Assembly (NCBI GenBank): GCA_003221635.1
Contig: QHSR01000259.1
Location: 8,550-52,053 of the forward strand
DNA length: 43,504 nucleotides
DNA from: Candidatus Rokuibacteriota bacterium
Lineage (GTDB): Bacteria; Methylomirabilota; Methylomirabilia; Rokubacteriales; CSP1-6
Reading direction: 5' to 3'
The notes beneath the pieces were generated by a model. That model made no database searches and had not been told where the DNA came from. It was given only the letters and a program-made list of their open reading frames with translations. The stretch's first letter is position 1. The number at the start of each line of letters is the position of its first letter. A program made the translations under genes and the position numbers. Positions 25,788 to 35,222 of this stretch are shown here, piece after piece.

Positions 25788-26540
25788 ATGAGACTGGCGG
25801 GAAAGGTAGCGCTCATCACCGGCGGGGCGAGCGGCATGGGTCAGAGCGAGGCGGTGATTTTCGCGCGGGAAGGCGCGCGGGTCATGGTTGCGGACGTGCT
25901 GGAGTTCGAGGCGCGGCAGGTGGTCGAGAAGATCGCCGCGGCCGGCGGGCAGGCGCTGTTCGTGAAGCTCGACGTCAGCAGCGAGGCGGACTGGCAGGCG
26001 GCGGTCAAGGCGACCGTGACGGCCTTCGGAAAGCTCGACCTTCTGGTGAACAACGCGGGGATCAGCGGCACGTTCGATCCGGACACGACCAGCACCGCGG
26101 CCTGGGACACCCTCATGAACGTGAACGCGAAGGGCGTGTTCCTGGGCATGAAGCACGCGGTGCCCGCCATGCGCCAGGCCGGCGGCGGCGCCATCGTCAA
26201 CATCTCGTCGATCTCCGGCTTCGTGGGCCAGGACCGCATCCACATGGGCTACAACGCGTCGAAGGGCGCGGTGCGGATCATGACCAAGTCGGCCGCCGTG
26301 CAATACGCGCAGCACGGCATTCGGGTCAACTCGGTGCATCCCGGCATCATGCCGCCGATGCGGACCTCCAAGGCATCGGCGGACCCGGCCTGGCGTGAAA
26401 AGTCGCTCAGGGCCGTGCCGATGAAGCGAGAGGGACGCGTCGAGGAAGTCGCTCACGCCGTGCTGTTCCTCGCCTCGGACGAGGCGTCGTACATCACCGG
26501 GACCGAGCTGGTCGTCGACGGCGGCTATCTGGCGGTGTGA
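25788..26540 (+). CDS. SDR family oxidoreductase
   Basis: GKVALITGGASGMGQSEA, LVNNAGISG, YNASKGAVRIMTKSAA, GTELVVDGGYLAV; SD AAGGAGGAGG. Confidence 0.94.
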   Translation: MRLAGKVALITGGASGMGQSEAVIFAREGARVMVADVLEFEARQVVEKIAAAGGQALFVKLDVSSEADWQAAVKATVTAFGKLDLLVNNAGISGTFDPDTTSTAAWDTLMNVNAKGVFLGMKHAVPAMRQAGGGAIVNISSISGFVGQDRIHMGYNASKGAVRIMTKSAAVQYAQHGIRVNSVHPGIMPPMRTSKASADPAWREKSLRAVPMKREGRVEEVAHAVLFLASDEASYITGTELVVDGGYLAV

Positions 26541-26543
26541 GCA

Positions 26544-26591
26544 GTGCGAGCCGCAGCACGTCGCGGGGCTGGGGCCCCGCCGTGCGAGGCG
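26544..26591. repeat. Intergenic hairpin repeat, copy 2
   Basis: GTGCGAGCCGCAGCACGTCGCGGGGCTGGGGCCCCGCCGTGCGAGGCG; aligns without gaps to 6425..6472. Confidence 0.65.
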
Positions 26592-26604
26592 AGCCTATAA
26601 AAGG

Positions 26605-27684
26605 ATGGAGCGGGCCATGGCGGCGGCGGAGTTCGACCGAGCGAAGGCGAAGGCGTTCACGCAGCTCATGGTCCGCCATCTCGAGGGCGCCGCCGTCTCC
26701 ATCATGATCGAGGTGGGCCGGCGCGTCGGCCTCTTCGAGGCGATGGCTACGATGGGCGCGGTGACCAGCGTCGAGATCGCCGAGAAGACCGGCCTCAGCG
26801 AGCGCTACGTCCGGGAGTGGCTGGCGGCCATGGTCTGCGGTGGGATTATCGAGTACGCGGCCGGCGAGCACACCTATCGGCTGCCCCGCGAGCACGCCGC
26901 CGGTCTCACCGGCTCTTCCAGCAGGAATCTCACCGGCATGGCGGAGATGTTCCCGCTCATGAATCGGGTCATCCCGGACGTCGCCGACGCGTTTCGCACG
27001 GGCCATGGCGTGCCGTACAGCGCCTACCAGCCGGACTTCACAGGCCTCATGGACCGGCGAAGCCGGCCCCGGTACGACGAGCTCCTGTTCAGCACCTACC
27101 TCGCGAAGCCCGAAGGCCTCATCTCGCGCCTCGAAGCCGGTATCCGCGTCGCCGACGTGGGATGCGGCACGGGCTACTGCATCACCCTGATGGCGCGGCG
27201 ATTTCCGAAGAGCACCTTCATCGGCTACGACATCTCCGAGGAAGGGATCGCCGAGGCCCGAGCCGCGGCGCGCGGGCTGGCCAACGCGTCGTTCGTCGTC
27301 CAGGACATCAGGAGGCTCGAGACGCCCGTGCCCTTCGACCTCGTCACCGCGTTCGACGCGATCCACGACCAGGCGGACCCGGCCGGCGTGATCCGCCGTG
27401 TCCGCGCCGCGCTGGCTCCGGGCGGCACGTTTCTGATGCTCGATGTCTGGGCTTCGAGCGAGCTGGCCGACAACGTCGGCGTCCCGATGGCGCCGTACCT
27501 CTACACCATGAGCACGATGCATTGCATGAGCGTGTCGCTCGCCGGCGGCGGCCCCGGGCTCGGCACGGCGTGGGGCCACCAGGTCGCGACCCGGATGCTG
27601 CACGAGGCCGGCTTCACCGATGTGAAGCTGTTCGAGCGGGTCGATCCCGTGAACTCGTTGTACGTCGCGCGCTTCGGCAGCTAG
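26605..27684 (+). CDS. Class I SAM-dependent methyltransferase with N-terminal winged-helix-like domain
   Basis: GLSERYVREWLAAMVCGGIIEY; VADVGCGTGYCITLMARRFPKSTFIGYDISEEGIAEAR. Confidence 0.9.
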   Translation: MERAMAAAEFDRAKAKAFTQLMVRHLEGAAVSIMIEVGRRVGLFEAMATMGAVTSVEIAEKTGLSERYVREWLAAMVCGGIIEYAAGEHTYRLPREHAAGLTGSSSRNLTGMAEMFPLMNRVIPDVADAFRTGHGVPYSAYQPDFTGLMDRRSRPRYDELLFSTYLAKPEGLISRLEAGIRVADVGCGTGYCITLMARRFPKSTFIGYDISEEGIAEARAAARGLANASFVVQDIRRLETPVPFDLVTAFDAIHDQADPAGVIRRVRAALAPGGTFLMLDVWASSELADNVGVPMAPYLYTMSTMHCMSVSLAGGGPGLGTAWGHQVATRMLHEAGFTDVKLFERVDPVNSLYVARFGS

Positions 27685-27693
27685 CTCACCGCG

Positions 27694-30021
27694 ATGGGCG
27701 AGCGCTTGTTCGGCGCGCGGGTGCGCCGTCGCGAGGACGCGCGGCTGATCACGGGCCGCGGACGCTACGTCGCGGACGTGGCGCACCCGGGCCTGCTCCA
27801 CGTCGCGGTCCAGCGGAGCCCCCACGCGCACGCGCGCATCGTCCGGATCGACTCCGCGCCCGCGCGCTGCCGGCCCGGCGTCGTCCACGTCGTCGTGCCA
27901 TCGGACGTCGCGGCGCTCGGGCGGCTGCCGCTGCTCGTGCCGCACTCGAGCCTGGCGGCGCCGGCCTGCCCCGAGATCCTGCCCCAGGCAATCGTCTCGT
28001 ACGCCGGGCAGGCGGTAGCCCTCGTGGTCGCCGAGAGCGCGGCGCAGGCCGAGGATTCGCTCGACGCGCTCCGCGTCGAGTACGAGCCGCTGCCGGCGGT
28101 GGCCTCGCTCGACGACGCGCTGCGGTCCGACGGCCCGCTCGTGCATCCCGGCGGCAACGTGGCCTCGCGATTCACCCAGCGCGTGGGCGACCCAACCGGC
28201 GAGCTCGCGCGGGCCCCGGTGGTACTGCGCGAGCGCTTTCACGTGCACCGCGGCGCCGGGATGGCCATGGAGACGCGCGCCATCGCGGCCCGCTGGGACA
28301 GTGACCCCGGGCAGGTCACCGTGTGGTCGACGACGCAGGCGCCCCAGATCCTGCGCCGGCTGCTCGCGCGCTACCTCGGGCTTCCCGAGCACGCCGTGCG
28401 CGTCGTCACCCAGGACATCGGCGGCGGATTCGGCCCCAAGGCGATCATCTACGCCGAGGACATCCTGGTGCCGTTCCTGGCCCGCGGCCTCGGGCGCCCC
28501 GTGCAGTTCGTGGAGACGCGCCGCGAGCATCTCCTGGCGGTCACCCAGGAGCGCGACCAGTGGCACGACGTCGAGCTCGGCCTCACGCGCGAGGGCCGGA
28601 TCGTGGCGATCCGCGACGCGTTCGTCCACGACTGCGGCGCCTTCGTCTCGTGGGGCATCATCGTGCCGATCCTCACCTCGGTCAGCGTGCCCGGCCCGTA
28701 CCGGGTGCCGAACTACGAGGTGACGCTCACCGCGCTCTACACCAACCGCGTGCCGGTCACCCCGGTGCGCGGCGCGGGCCGGCCCCAGGCGGTGTTCGTG
28801 ATGGAGCGGATGCTCGATCTCGCGGCCGCGCGCCTCGGGATCGACCGGGTCCAGCTCCGCGCGCGCAACCTGATCCAGCCCGACGAGTTCCCATACGATG
28901 TCGGTCTGATCTCCCGTGACAACAGTCCCCGGCGCTACGACAGCGGGAACTACCCGGAGTGCCTGCGGCGCGTCGCCGAGGCCGTGGGCGCGGCCGGCTT
29001 CCCGGCGGAGCGCGAGCGCGCCCGCGCCGCCGGGCGGGCGATCGGCCTCGGATTCGCGCTCTTCGTCGAGGACACGGGCCTCGGCCCGTACGAGGGCATC
29101 CGGGTGCGCGTCGATCCGGTCGGTCGGGTGTTCGTGTTTTCCGGCACGTCGAGCCAGGGGCAGGCGCACGAGACCACCCTGGCCCAGGTCGTCGCCGACG
29201 GGCTGTCGGTGCCGCTCGAGCAGATCACCGTAGTCCCGGGTGACACCGCGGGCATTCCGTACGGAGTCGGCACCTTCGCGAGCCGCGTCGGGGTGCTCGC
29301 GAGCACCTCGGCCGCGCACGCCGCCGCCGAGGTGCGACGGAAGGCGCTCGCGGTCGCCGCCGACCACCTCGAGGCGGCGCCGGAGGATCTCACGCTCGAG
29401 GACGGCCGCATCACCGTGCGCGGCACACCGGGGCGCGGGCTCGCGCTCGGTGACGTGGCGGCGATCGCCACGGCGCCCCGGCCCGGGTACGCGCTGCCCG
29501 GCGGGATGGATCCCGGGCTCGAGGCCTCGGGCTACGTCCACGTCCAACAGTCGACGTACTCGAGCGGCGCGCACGCCGCGGTCGTCGAGGTCGACCCGGA
29601 GACCGGCACGGTGCGCATCCTGAAATACGTCGCCGTGGACGACTGCGGCACGATGATCAACCCGTTGGTGGTCGAGGGGCAGATCCACGGCGGCATCGCC
29701 CACGGCATCGGGAACGCCCTGCTCGAGGAGATCGTCTACGACGGGGCCGGGCAGCTCGTGACCGGCACGCTGATGGACTACGCGCTGCCGCGCGCGGCCG
29801 ACGTGCCAGCGCTCGAGGTCCACCACGTGGTGACGCCCTCGCCGCTCAACCCGCTGGGCGTCAAGGGCGCGGGCGAGGGCGGGACCTTACCGGCGCCCGC
29901 CGCGATCGCGAACGCGGTGGCGGACGCGCTCCGTCCGCTCGGAGTCGAGGTGACGGAGATGCCGCTCACCCGCGAGCGACTCTGGCGTCAGGTGCGCGCG
30001 GCGGCGTCGCGCCCACGCTGA
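27694..30021 (+). CDS. Xanthine dehydrogenase/CoxL family molybdopterin-binding subunit
   Basis: RREDARLITGRGRYVADV; TQDIGGGFGPKAIIYAEDILVPFLARGLGRPVQFVETRREHLL; PVRGAGRPQAVFVMER; NPLGVKGAGEGGTLPAPAAIANAVADAL. Confidence 0.93.
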   Translation: MGERLFGARVRRREDARLITGRGRYVADVAHPGLLHVAVQRSPHAHARIVRIDSAPARCRPGVVHVVVPSDVAALGRLPLLVPHSSLAAPACPEILPQAIVSYAGQAVALVVAESAAQAEDSLDALRVEYEPLPAVASLDDALRSDGPLVHPGGNVASRFTQRVGDPTGELARAPVVLRERFHVHRGAGMAMETRAIAARWDSDPGQVTVWSTTQAPQILRRLLARYLGLPEHAVRVVTQDIGGGFGPKAIIYAEDILVPFLARGLGRPVQFVETRREHLLAVTQERDQWHDVELGLTREGRIVAIRDAFVHDCGAFVSWGIIVPILTSVSVPGPYRVPNYEVTLTALYTNRVPVTPVRGAGRPQAVFVMERMLDLAAARLGIDRVQLRARNLIQPDEFPYDVGLISRDNSPRRYDSGNYPECLRRVAEAVGAAGFPAERERARAAGRAIGLGFALFVEDTGLGPYEGIRVRVDPVGRVFVFSGTSSQGQAHETTLAQVVADGLSVPLEQITVVPGDTAGIPYGVGTFASRVGVLASTSAAHAAAEVRRKALAVAADHLEAAPEDLTLEDGRITVRGTPGRGLALGDVAAIATAPRPGYALPGGMDPGLEASGYVHVQQSTYSSGAHAAVVEVDPETGTVRILKYVAVDDCGTMINPLVVEGQIHGGIAHGIGNALLEEIVYDGAGQLVTGTLMDYALPRAADVPALEVHHVVTPSPLNPLGVKGAGEGGTLPAPAAIANAVADALRPLGVEVTEMPLTRERLWRQVRAAASRPR

Positions 30022-30056
30022 TCCGGCCGACATCGCCCTCCCGCGTGCGGCGGGCG

Positions 30057-31760
30057 TCACGCCTTTCGAAGGAAGTCGAAGTCGCAGCCGTGCTCGGCCT
30101 GGAGCACGTGATCCATGTAGAGCTTCCCGTACCCACGGGCGGGAGGCGGCGCCGGCCGCGGAAGGCTCGCGCGCCGCCGCGCGAGCTCCGCGTCCTCGAC
30201 CCGGAGGTCGAGGCGTCGATCGGTGACGCTCAAGCGGATGCGGTCGCCGTTTCGCACCAGCGCGAGCGGCCCGCCGACGGCCGCCTCCGGCGAGACGTGC
30301 AGGACGATCGTGCCGTACGCCGTCCCGCTCATGCGGGCGTCGGAGATGCGCACCATATCCTTGATGCCGGCCCGCGCCAGCTTTGCGGGGATCGGCAGGT
30401 AGCCGGCTTCGGGCATCGCGTAGCCGCTCTTCGGTCCGGCGTTCTGGAGCACGAGGAAGTCGTCGGGCCGCACGTCGAGATCGGGCGCATCGATCCGCGC
30501 CGAGAGATCGTCGAGCGAGGTGAAGACCACGGCCCGTCCTTCGCGCTCGAAAAGCGCCGGGTCGGCGGCCGACCGCTTGATGATCGCGCCACCGGGCGCC
30601 AGGCTGCCGAAGAGCGCCGCGAGCCCGCCGACCTTCTGGTAGGGATCGGCGAGCGGGCGCACGACGTCACGGTCGACCCAGCCGCCCTCGGCGGCGAGCC
30701 GCTCGCCGAGCGTCTGGCCCGTCACGGTGAGGCAGTCGAGATGGAGCAGCGGGGACAGCTCGCGCAGCACGGCGCCGAGACCCCCGGCCGCGTTCAGGTC
30801 CGACATGTAGTGCTGGCCGGTTGGCTTCAGATCCACCAGCACGGGCGTCTCGTCGGAGAGCGCGTTGAGACGCCGTAGCGAGACCTCGACGCCCACGCGC
30901 CCGGCTACCGCGGTGAGATGAATGACGGCGTTGGTGGAGCCGCCGATGGCGAGGAGCACGCGGAGCGCGTTCTCGATCGAGTGCCGGGTGATGATCTGGC
31001 TCGGCCGCAGACGCGTCGCCGCCAGCGCCACCGCCTGCCGCCCGCTCGCCTCGGCCGCGCGGAGGCGGTCGGCGTGGACCGCTGGGATCGCGGCCGTCCC
31101 CGGCAGCGCCATGCCCAGCGTCTCCGCGATCGAGGCCATGGTGCTGGCGGTGCCCATCACGGCGCAGGTACCCGCCGTCGTCGCCAGGTTCTCCTCGATG
31201 CGCTCGATCTCCTCGGCCGAGACCCCGCCCGCGCGGTACTTGGCCCAGAAGCGCCGGCAGTCCGTGCACGCGCCGAGCAGCTCGCCGCGATAGGCCATCG
31301 GCAACATCGGCCCCGCCAGGAGCTGGACGGCGGGCACGTCGGCCGAGGCCGCCCCCATGAGCTGGGCCGGCACCGTCTTGTCGCAGCCTCCCACCAGCAC
31401 GACGGCGTCCATTGGCTGCGCGCGGATCATCTCCTCGACGTCCATCGCCATGAGGTTCCGGAACATCATGCTCGTCGGAGTGAGGAACACCTCGCCGAGT
31501 GAGACCGTCGGGAAGTCGAGGGGCAGGCCACCGGCGGCCAGCACACCCCGCTTGACCGCCTCGATCAGCTCCGGGAAGTGGCGGTGGCAATTGTTGAAGC
31601 CGCTCGCCGATTGCGCGATGCCGACCACCGGCCGCGCCAGCATCGCCTTCGAGTAGCCCATCGACGTCGCGAACGAGCGGCGCAGGTAGAGCGCAAAGTC
31701 GGCGTCGCCGTAGTTGGTGAGCCCACGCGCGAGGCCCCGGGGGCCGTCCGTCATCGCCAT
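30057..31760 (-). CDS. IlvD/Edd family dehydratase (dihydroxy-acid or sugar-acid dehydratase)
   Basis: VGGCDKTVPAQLMGAASADVPAVQLLAGPM, GTCAVMGTASTMASIAETLGMALPG, GGSTNAVIHLTA, DARMSGTAYGTIVLHVSPEAAVGGPLALV. Confidence 0.93.
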   Translation of the reverse strand: MAMTDGPRGLARGLTNYGDADFALYLRRSFATSMGYSKAMLARPVVGIAQSASGFNNCHRHFPELIEAVKRGVLAAGGLPLDFPTVSLGEVFLTPTSMMFRNLMAMDVEEMIRAQPMDAVVLVGGCDKTVPAQLMGAASADVPAVQLLAGPMLPMAYRGELLGACTDCRRFWAKYRAGGVSAEEIERIEENLATTAGTCAVMGTASTMASIAETLGMALPGTAAIPAVHADRLRAAEASGRQAVALAATRLRPSQIITRHSIENALRVLLAIGGSTNAVIHLTAVAGRVGVEVSLRRLNALSDETPVLVDLKPTGQHYMSDLNAAGGLGAVLRELSPLLHLDCLTVTGQTLGERLAAEGGWVDRDVVRPLADPYQKVGGLAALFGSLAPGGAIIKRSAADPALFEREGRAVVFTSLDDLSARIDAPDLDVRPDDFLVLQNAGPKSGYAMPEAGYLPIPAKLARAGIKDMVRISDARMSGTAYGTIVLHVSPEAAVGGPLALVRNGDRIRLSVTDRRLDLRVEDAELARRRASLPRPAPPPARGYGKLYMDHVLQAEHGCDFDFLRKA

Positions 31761-31828
31761 GTCGTCGAGATGCTACCTCATGTCGGCCCGGTCTTGCCGG
31801 TCGGCGATCCAGGAGGGCAAGGCGCCGC

Positions 31829-32164
31829 TCACAGAAGCGCGAATCCGATCGCCTGATTGGTCATCGTTCGCACCGCCGCGAGAATCTCATTGATCGCCCG
31901 CTCGACCACGATCAGGGTTAGCGCGGTCGTGGCGGTCAAGACCGATTGCGTGGCCCGCACCTGCATCCGGAAGATAATGTCCGCGCTCTCGCGCGTGTAG
32001 TACGGGGGGCGAGCCGTCAAGCCTTGTTCGATGTCGACGAAGGTTCCGGCGAGCTTGCGCAGCTCGGGAACCGTGTAGTTCCGCACATCCTTCCAGCCCT
32101 GCCCAAACGCGCCCGCCGCCGCCTGCGTCATCGTCGCTACCAGAGCGTTCCCGTCGAGCGCCAT
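31829..32164 (-). CDS. Hypothetical protein
   Basis: MALDGNALVATMTQAAAGAFGQGWKDVRNYTVPELRKLAGTFVDIEQGL...; good protein-like composition, 19-bp gap to the upstream co-directional gene. Confidence 0.65.
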   Translation of the reverse strand: MALDGNALVATMTQAAAGAFGQGWKDVRNYTVPELRKLAGTFVDIEQGLTARPPYYTRESADIIFRMQVRATQSVLTATTALTLIVVERAINEILAAVRTMTNQAIGFALL

Positions 32165-32183
32165 CCCTGCGTGCCCTCCCCGG

Positions 32184-32753
32184 CTACTTTCCCTGCTTCT
32201 TGGCAAGCTCCACGTAGAGCACCGCCCGCGCCGAGGTCAAGACGAGCTCACGAGGTGCCCGGGCTTCAGGCGGCAGGCCCAGGGCGCCTTGCGCGTTGTG
32301 GAACTTCGCGAAGTCCTCGAACTGGTCTTCCAGCAGCTTCAGGAGCTGTGCCGTACAGTCCCCTACCGAGGCCGCGTCGACGCGCCCGCCAGCCGCCGGC
32401 GCTGCGCCCCGGGTCGCGCTCAGGCTTTGCGGGAACAAGCCGCCAAAGGTTTCGGTGCCCGGGCAGCGTCCGGAGGGATTAGCCGCGAGAGCTCTCGCGG
32501 TCAGAGTCGTGAGCCTCGGCTGCCACGTGTCGTAGAAGGCCTGGTTCGCCGCAAACGTGCCTCGGGTCCGGCCCTGCTCGATCGTGAACCGCAAAAACTC
32601 CTCGTGGAACCTGGAGACATTCCTGTCGATCACCTCGTCGTGTGGCTGGATGAGACGGACCGTGCATCCCACGAGAGCGCCGTAGAGAAGGAGCACGAGC
32701 AGCCACTGCTCCGGGCGAGGATGCAGGATCAGGAAGGCTCGCAGTCGCGCCAT
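32184..32753 (-). CDS. Hypothetical membrane-anchored protein
   Basis: MARLRAFLILHPRPEQWLLVLLLYGALVGCTVRLIQPHDEVIDRNVSRFHEEFLRFTIEQ; one N-terminal hydrophobic segment. Confidence 0.68.
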   Translation of the reverse strand: MARLRAFLILHPRPEQWLLVLLLYGALVGCTVRLIQPHDEVIDRNVSRFHEEFLRFTIEQGRTRGTFAANQAFYDTWQPRLTTLTARALAANPSGRCPGTETFGGLFPQSLSATRGAAPAAGGRVDAASVGDCTAQLLKLLEDQFEDFAKFHNAQGALGLPPEARAPRELVLTSARAVLYVELAKKQGK

Positions 32754-32793
32754 GTGCCCTCCGGGTTGATATAAAACGGCCAGGCAGGAGGGG

Positions 32794-33726
32794 TTACGTC
32801 GCTCCCAGCCGCACGCCCGGGCGTAACCCCGCGCTCTTGGCAAACGCCCCCGCGCTAACTTTCTGACCACCCTCGGGCCGCACGCGGGTCACCTGGATCT
32901 GGCCGCCGGTCGCGGCGACCGTCAAGACAGCGTCATCGACGGCGATCACTTCTCCGGGCCGACCGGTCGTCGCGCCCACGAGCTTCTTGGCGTCGAGAAG
33001 CTGCACGGTCGTTCCCTCATGCGTAGTCCACGCACCCGGTTGTGGATCCGCACCGCGGATGAGGTTCCAGATGGTCTGGATGGGCTTCTGCCAGTCGATC
33101 TTGACGTGTTCGCTCTTGCACCACCCTTCGTACGTCGCCTGGGACTCGTCCTGAACGATTCTTGGCGCCGTGCCGGCGCGCACCAGAGCCACGGCCTCGA
33201 GCAGCGCCGCGACCCCGAGCGGATACAGCCGGTCGAAGTAGAGGCTGCCCAGGGTGTCGCTATCCCGAATCTCGACTTCCTTCTGTAGCAGGATCGGCCC
33301 GGTATCCAGACCCTGGTCGGGCCAGAAGATGCTGAGCCCGGTCCGCGTCTCGCCCATGATGATCGGCCAGTTGATGGAGCTGGGGCCGCGGTGGCGAGGG
33401 AGCAGAGAGGGATGGTACTGGATGGTGCCGCGCGCGGGCTGATTCAGCACCGCCTCGGGCACGATGAGCGTGACGTAGGCCATCACGCAGAGATCCGCCT
33501 TGAGCCGCGCGAATTCCTCCCATACCTCGGGCTTGTTGCGAAAGGATCGCGGCTGATAGACCGGGAGGCCGCGGGCGAGCGCGGCCTCCTTCAGGGGATC
33601 GACCCGCCCTCCCCCCTGGGCCGGCTCAGGGGCACAGTAGACGCCGACGATGTTTTCCCCGCGCTCCAGCAGGGCCTCCAGCACGCTCTTGCCGAACGCC
33701 TGCTGCCCATGGACAACGATGCGCAT
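32794..33726 (-). CDS. Formyltransferase family protein (methionyl-tRNA/10-formyl-THF hydrolase-like)
   Basis: MRIVVHGQQAFGKSVLEALLERGENIVGVYC; IQYHPSLLPRHRGPSSINWPIIMGETRTGLSIFWPDQGLDTGPILLQKEV. Confidence 0.87.
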   Translation of the reverse strand: MRIVVHGQQAFGKSVLEALLERGENIVGVYCAPEPAQGGGRVDPLKEAALARGLPVYQPRSFRNKPEVWEEFARLKADLCVMAYVTLIVPEAVLNQPARGTIQYHPSLLPRHRGPSSINWPIIMGETRTGLSIFWPDQGLDTGPILLQKEVEIRDSDTLGSLYFDRLYPLGVAALLEAVALVRAGTAPRIVQDESQATYEGWCKSEHVKIDWQKPIQTIWNLIRGADPQPGAWTTHEGTTVQLLDAKKLVGATTGRPGEVIAVDDAVLTVAATGGQIQVTRVRPEGGQKVSAGAFAKSAGLRPGVRLGAT

Positions 33727-33849
33727 GATGTCATCCCTCCGAGAAGCCAGCTGTGACCAGTGTGCCCTCCAGGTCGACGTAACGCTATCAGACTTGTGGC
33801 TTCGCCGCGTGTGGGATCCACGCGGTCCGCTCTCGAGAGCGGCGCTCGG

Positions 33850-34028
33850 CCGCGCCGAACCCTGGAAGCACCTGAGGACGTCGAATGCGGTGGAGTTGCC
33901 CTTCGCGGCAGTGCGGTTGCGGACGGCCGAGGCAAAGCGGTACAAGAAGGTCGAGAACGCGACCGCGGTGATCTGGAAGATTCCAAAGGACGCCCGAGCC
34001 TGCGCAGCCCGCCACACATCGACTGATC
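33850..34028 (+). pseudogene. IS256-like transposase C-terminal relic
   Basis: EPWKHLRTSNAVELPFAAVRLRTAEAKRYKKVENATAVIWK, then a frameshift to GRPSLRSPPHID; truncated at both ends. Confidence 0.65.
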
Positions 34029-34125
34029 GGTGAGCGGCCGGTGTTCGGGCGGTAGGCGTGACGAGGCACGTAGCCTGGAGGGTCTGACGGGGAAGACATC
34101 CCAGGAGCGCGACGGAGGAGAGCAC

Positions 34126-34287
34126 ATGAACGCGGAGACTGAAACAGCGATCCAGAACTTGAGCAAAGCCTTCGCGGACACCGCCGACACCATGAAGCGG
34201 ATCGCGCACTCGCTCGTAAACATCGAACTTCATCTGCAGGCCATGAGGCCATCGGCCGTGCAGACGGTCCGAGGTCCTATCCGCTGA
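34126..34287 (+). CDS. Small hypothetical protein
   Basis: GGAGGAG SD; MNAETETAIQNLSKAFADTADTMKRIAHSLVNIELHLQAMRPSAVQTVRGPIR. Confidence 0.55.
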   Translation: MNAETETAIQNLSKAFADTADTMKRIAHSLVNIELHLQAMRPSAVQTVRGPIR

Positions 34288-34339
34288 CGCGCTCCCGCAC
34301 GGTCTTACCGATGCTGGACCCGCGGGGGCCAAAGGAGAA

Positions 34340-34570
34340 GTGATGACCTGCTCGAGGGTCGCCTTGGCCCTGAGCGTCCTTGGTACGGTCGGGGTTGGAG
34401 TGATCCTCTCGATAGGCGGGATGACTCTCTACGGGGGCCGATTTCAATTCCGAAGCATCCGGTGGCGGCTATTCTGGTGGGCCTCCTGGCTCAGCTTTCT
34501 GGTCGGCATTGCGCTGTCGGCGTTCTTCTCCGGATTCCCGGTTAACCACCTCGCGTTCGAGCTAACGTAG
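34340..34570 (+). CDS. Small two-TM hypothetical protein
   Basis: SD AAAGGAGAAG; MMTCSRVALALSVLGTVGVGVILSIGG...WRLFWWASWLSFLVGIALSAFFSGF. Confidence 0.6.
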   Translation: MMTCSRVALALSVLGTVGVGVILSIGGMTLYGGRFQFRSIRWRLFWWASWLSFLVGIALSAFFSGFPVNHLAFELT

Positions 34571-34609
34571 ACTTCCGGAACAGCCATCACGCCGAGGAGG
34601 CCAGATAGC

Positions 34610-34777
34610 ATGGACGGTCTAATCCAGATTCAAGTGGTGGTGCAAGCGAACGCGGGGGCGGTCGGTGTGATGGGTCTGGATACGCAGGGGCGGGTCTGGT
34701 ACGGCGAACTCTCGGGAGCACCATCACCCGCGCGCTACTCCATCAAGTGGACAAGGATCGAAGAGAAGGAGAAGTGA
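34610..34777 (+). CDS. Small hypothetical protein, not in the ORF track
   Basis: ATG at 34610 with upstream GAGGAGG: MDGLIQIQVVVQANAGAVGVMGLDTQGRVWYGELSGAPSPARYSIKWTRIEEKEK. Confidence 0.55.
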   Translation: MDGLIQIQVVVQANAGAVGVMGLDTQGRVWYGELSGAPSPARYSIKWTRIEEKEK

Positions 34778-35199
34778 AGCGGGCCGAAGAGTTTCCTGGT
34801 TCGACTGATCCTGCTCGGTCCTCTCGCGACGTCGTGCGCTGGATCCGGCGTCGGCTGGCGGAGTTGTCCGCGATGGGCCGGACCAGCCTACGCTTCGGCT
34901 ACTTCGAGCTTCAAGGCGCTCTCGATGATGAAGTCGAAACACTCCTGGCAGTCCTTCAAGGACGGCGGCGGTCGCGTGTCGCCTTCGAGGAGTACGCTAA
35001 GGACTGCCTCGCGTGGTCCGCCACCGTCCACCGCGCCCAGGACGAGCAAGGGCTCACGCAAGAGGCGCTGGCGAAGAAAGCCGGGGTCCATCGCGTCTAC
35101 GTCGCGCAGATCGAGGGGCGGGCGAAGGTCCCTTCGCTGGCGACCCTTGAGAAGTTGGCGAAAGCGCTGCGCGTGAAGGTGGGGAAACTGCTCGAATGA
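34774..35199 (+). CDS. XRE-family helix-turn-helix protein
   Basis: C-terminal HTH: DEQGLTQEALAKKAGVHRVYVAQIEGRAKVPSLATLEKLAKALRVKVGKLLE; GTG start overlaps the upstream stop (alternative start 34747). Confidence 0.82.
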   Translation: MKRAEEFPGSTDPARSSRDVVRWIRRRLAELSAMGRTSLRFGYFELQGALDDEVETLLAVLQGRRRSRVAFEEYAKDCLAWSATVHRAQDEQGLTQEALAKKAGVHRVYVAQIEGRAKVPSLATLEKLAKALRVKVGKLLE

Positions 35200-35222
35200 C
35201 CGCACCTCGACGGAGGCTGACC

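Noticed and set aside
26494-29826. 1110-aa minus-strand ORF
   Set aside because: Antisense to the SDR, methyltransferase and CoxL-like genes; Arg/His/Asp-rich shadow-frame composition typical of high-GC third-codon-position artefacts.
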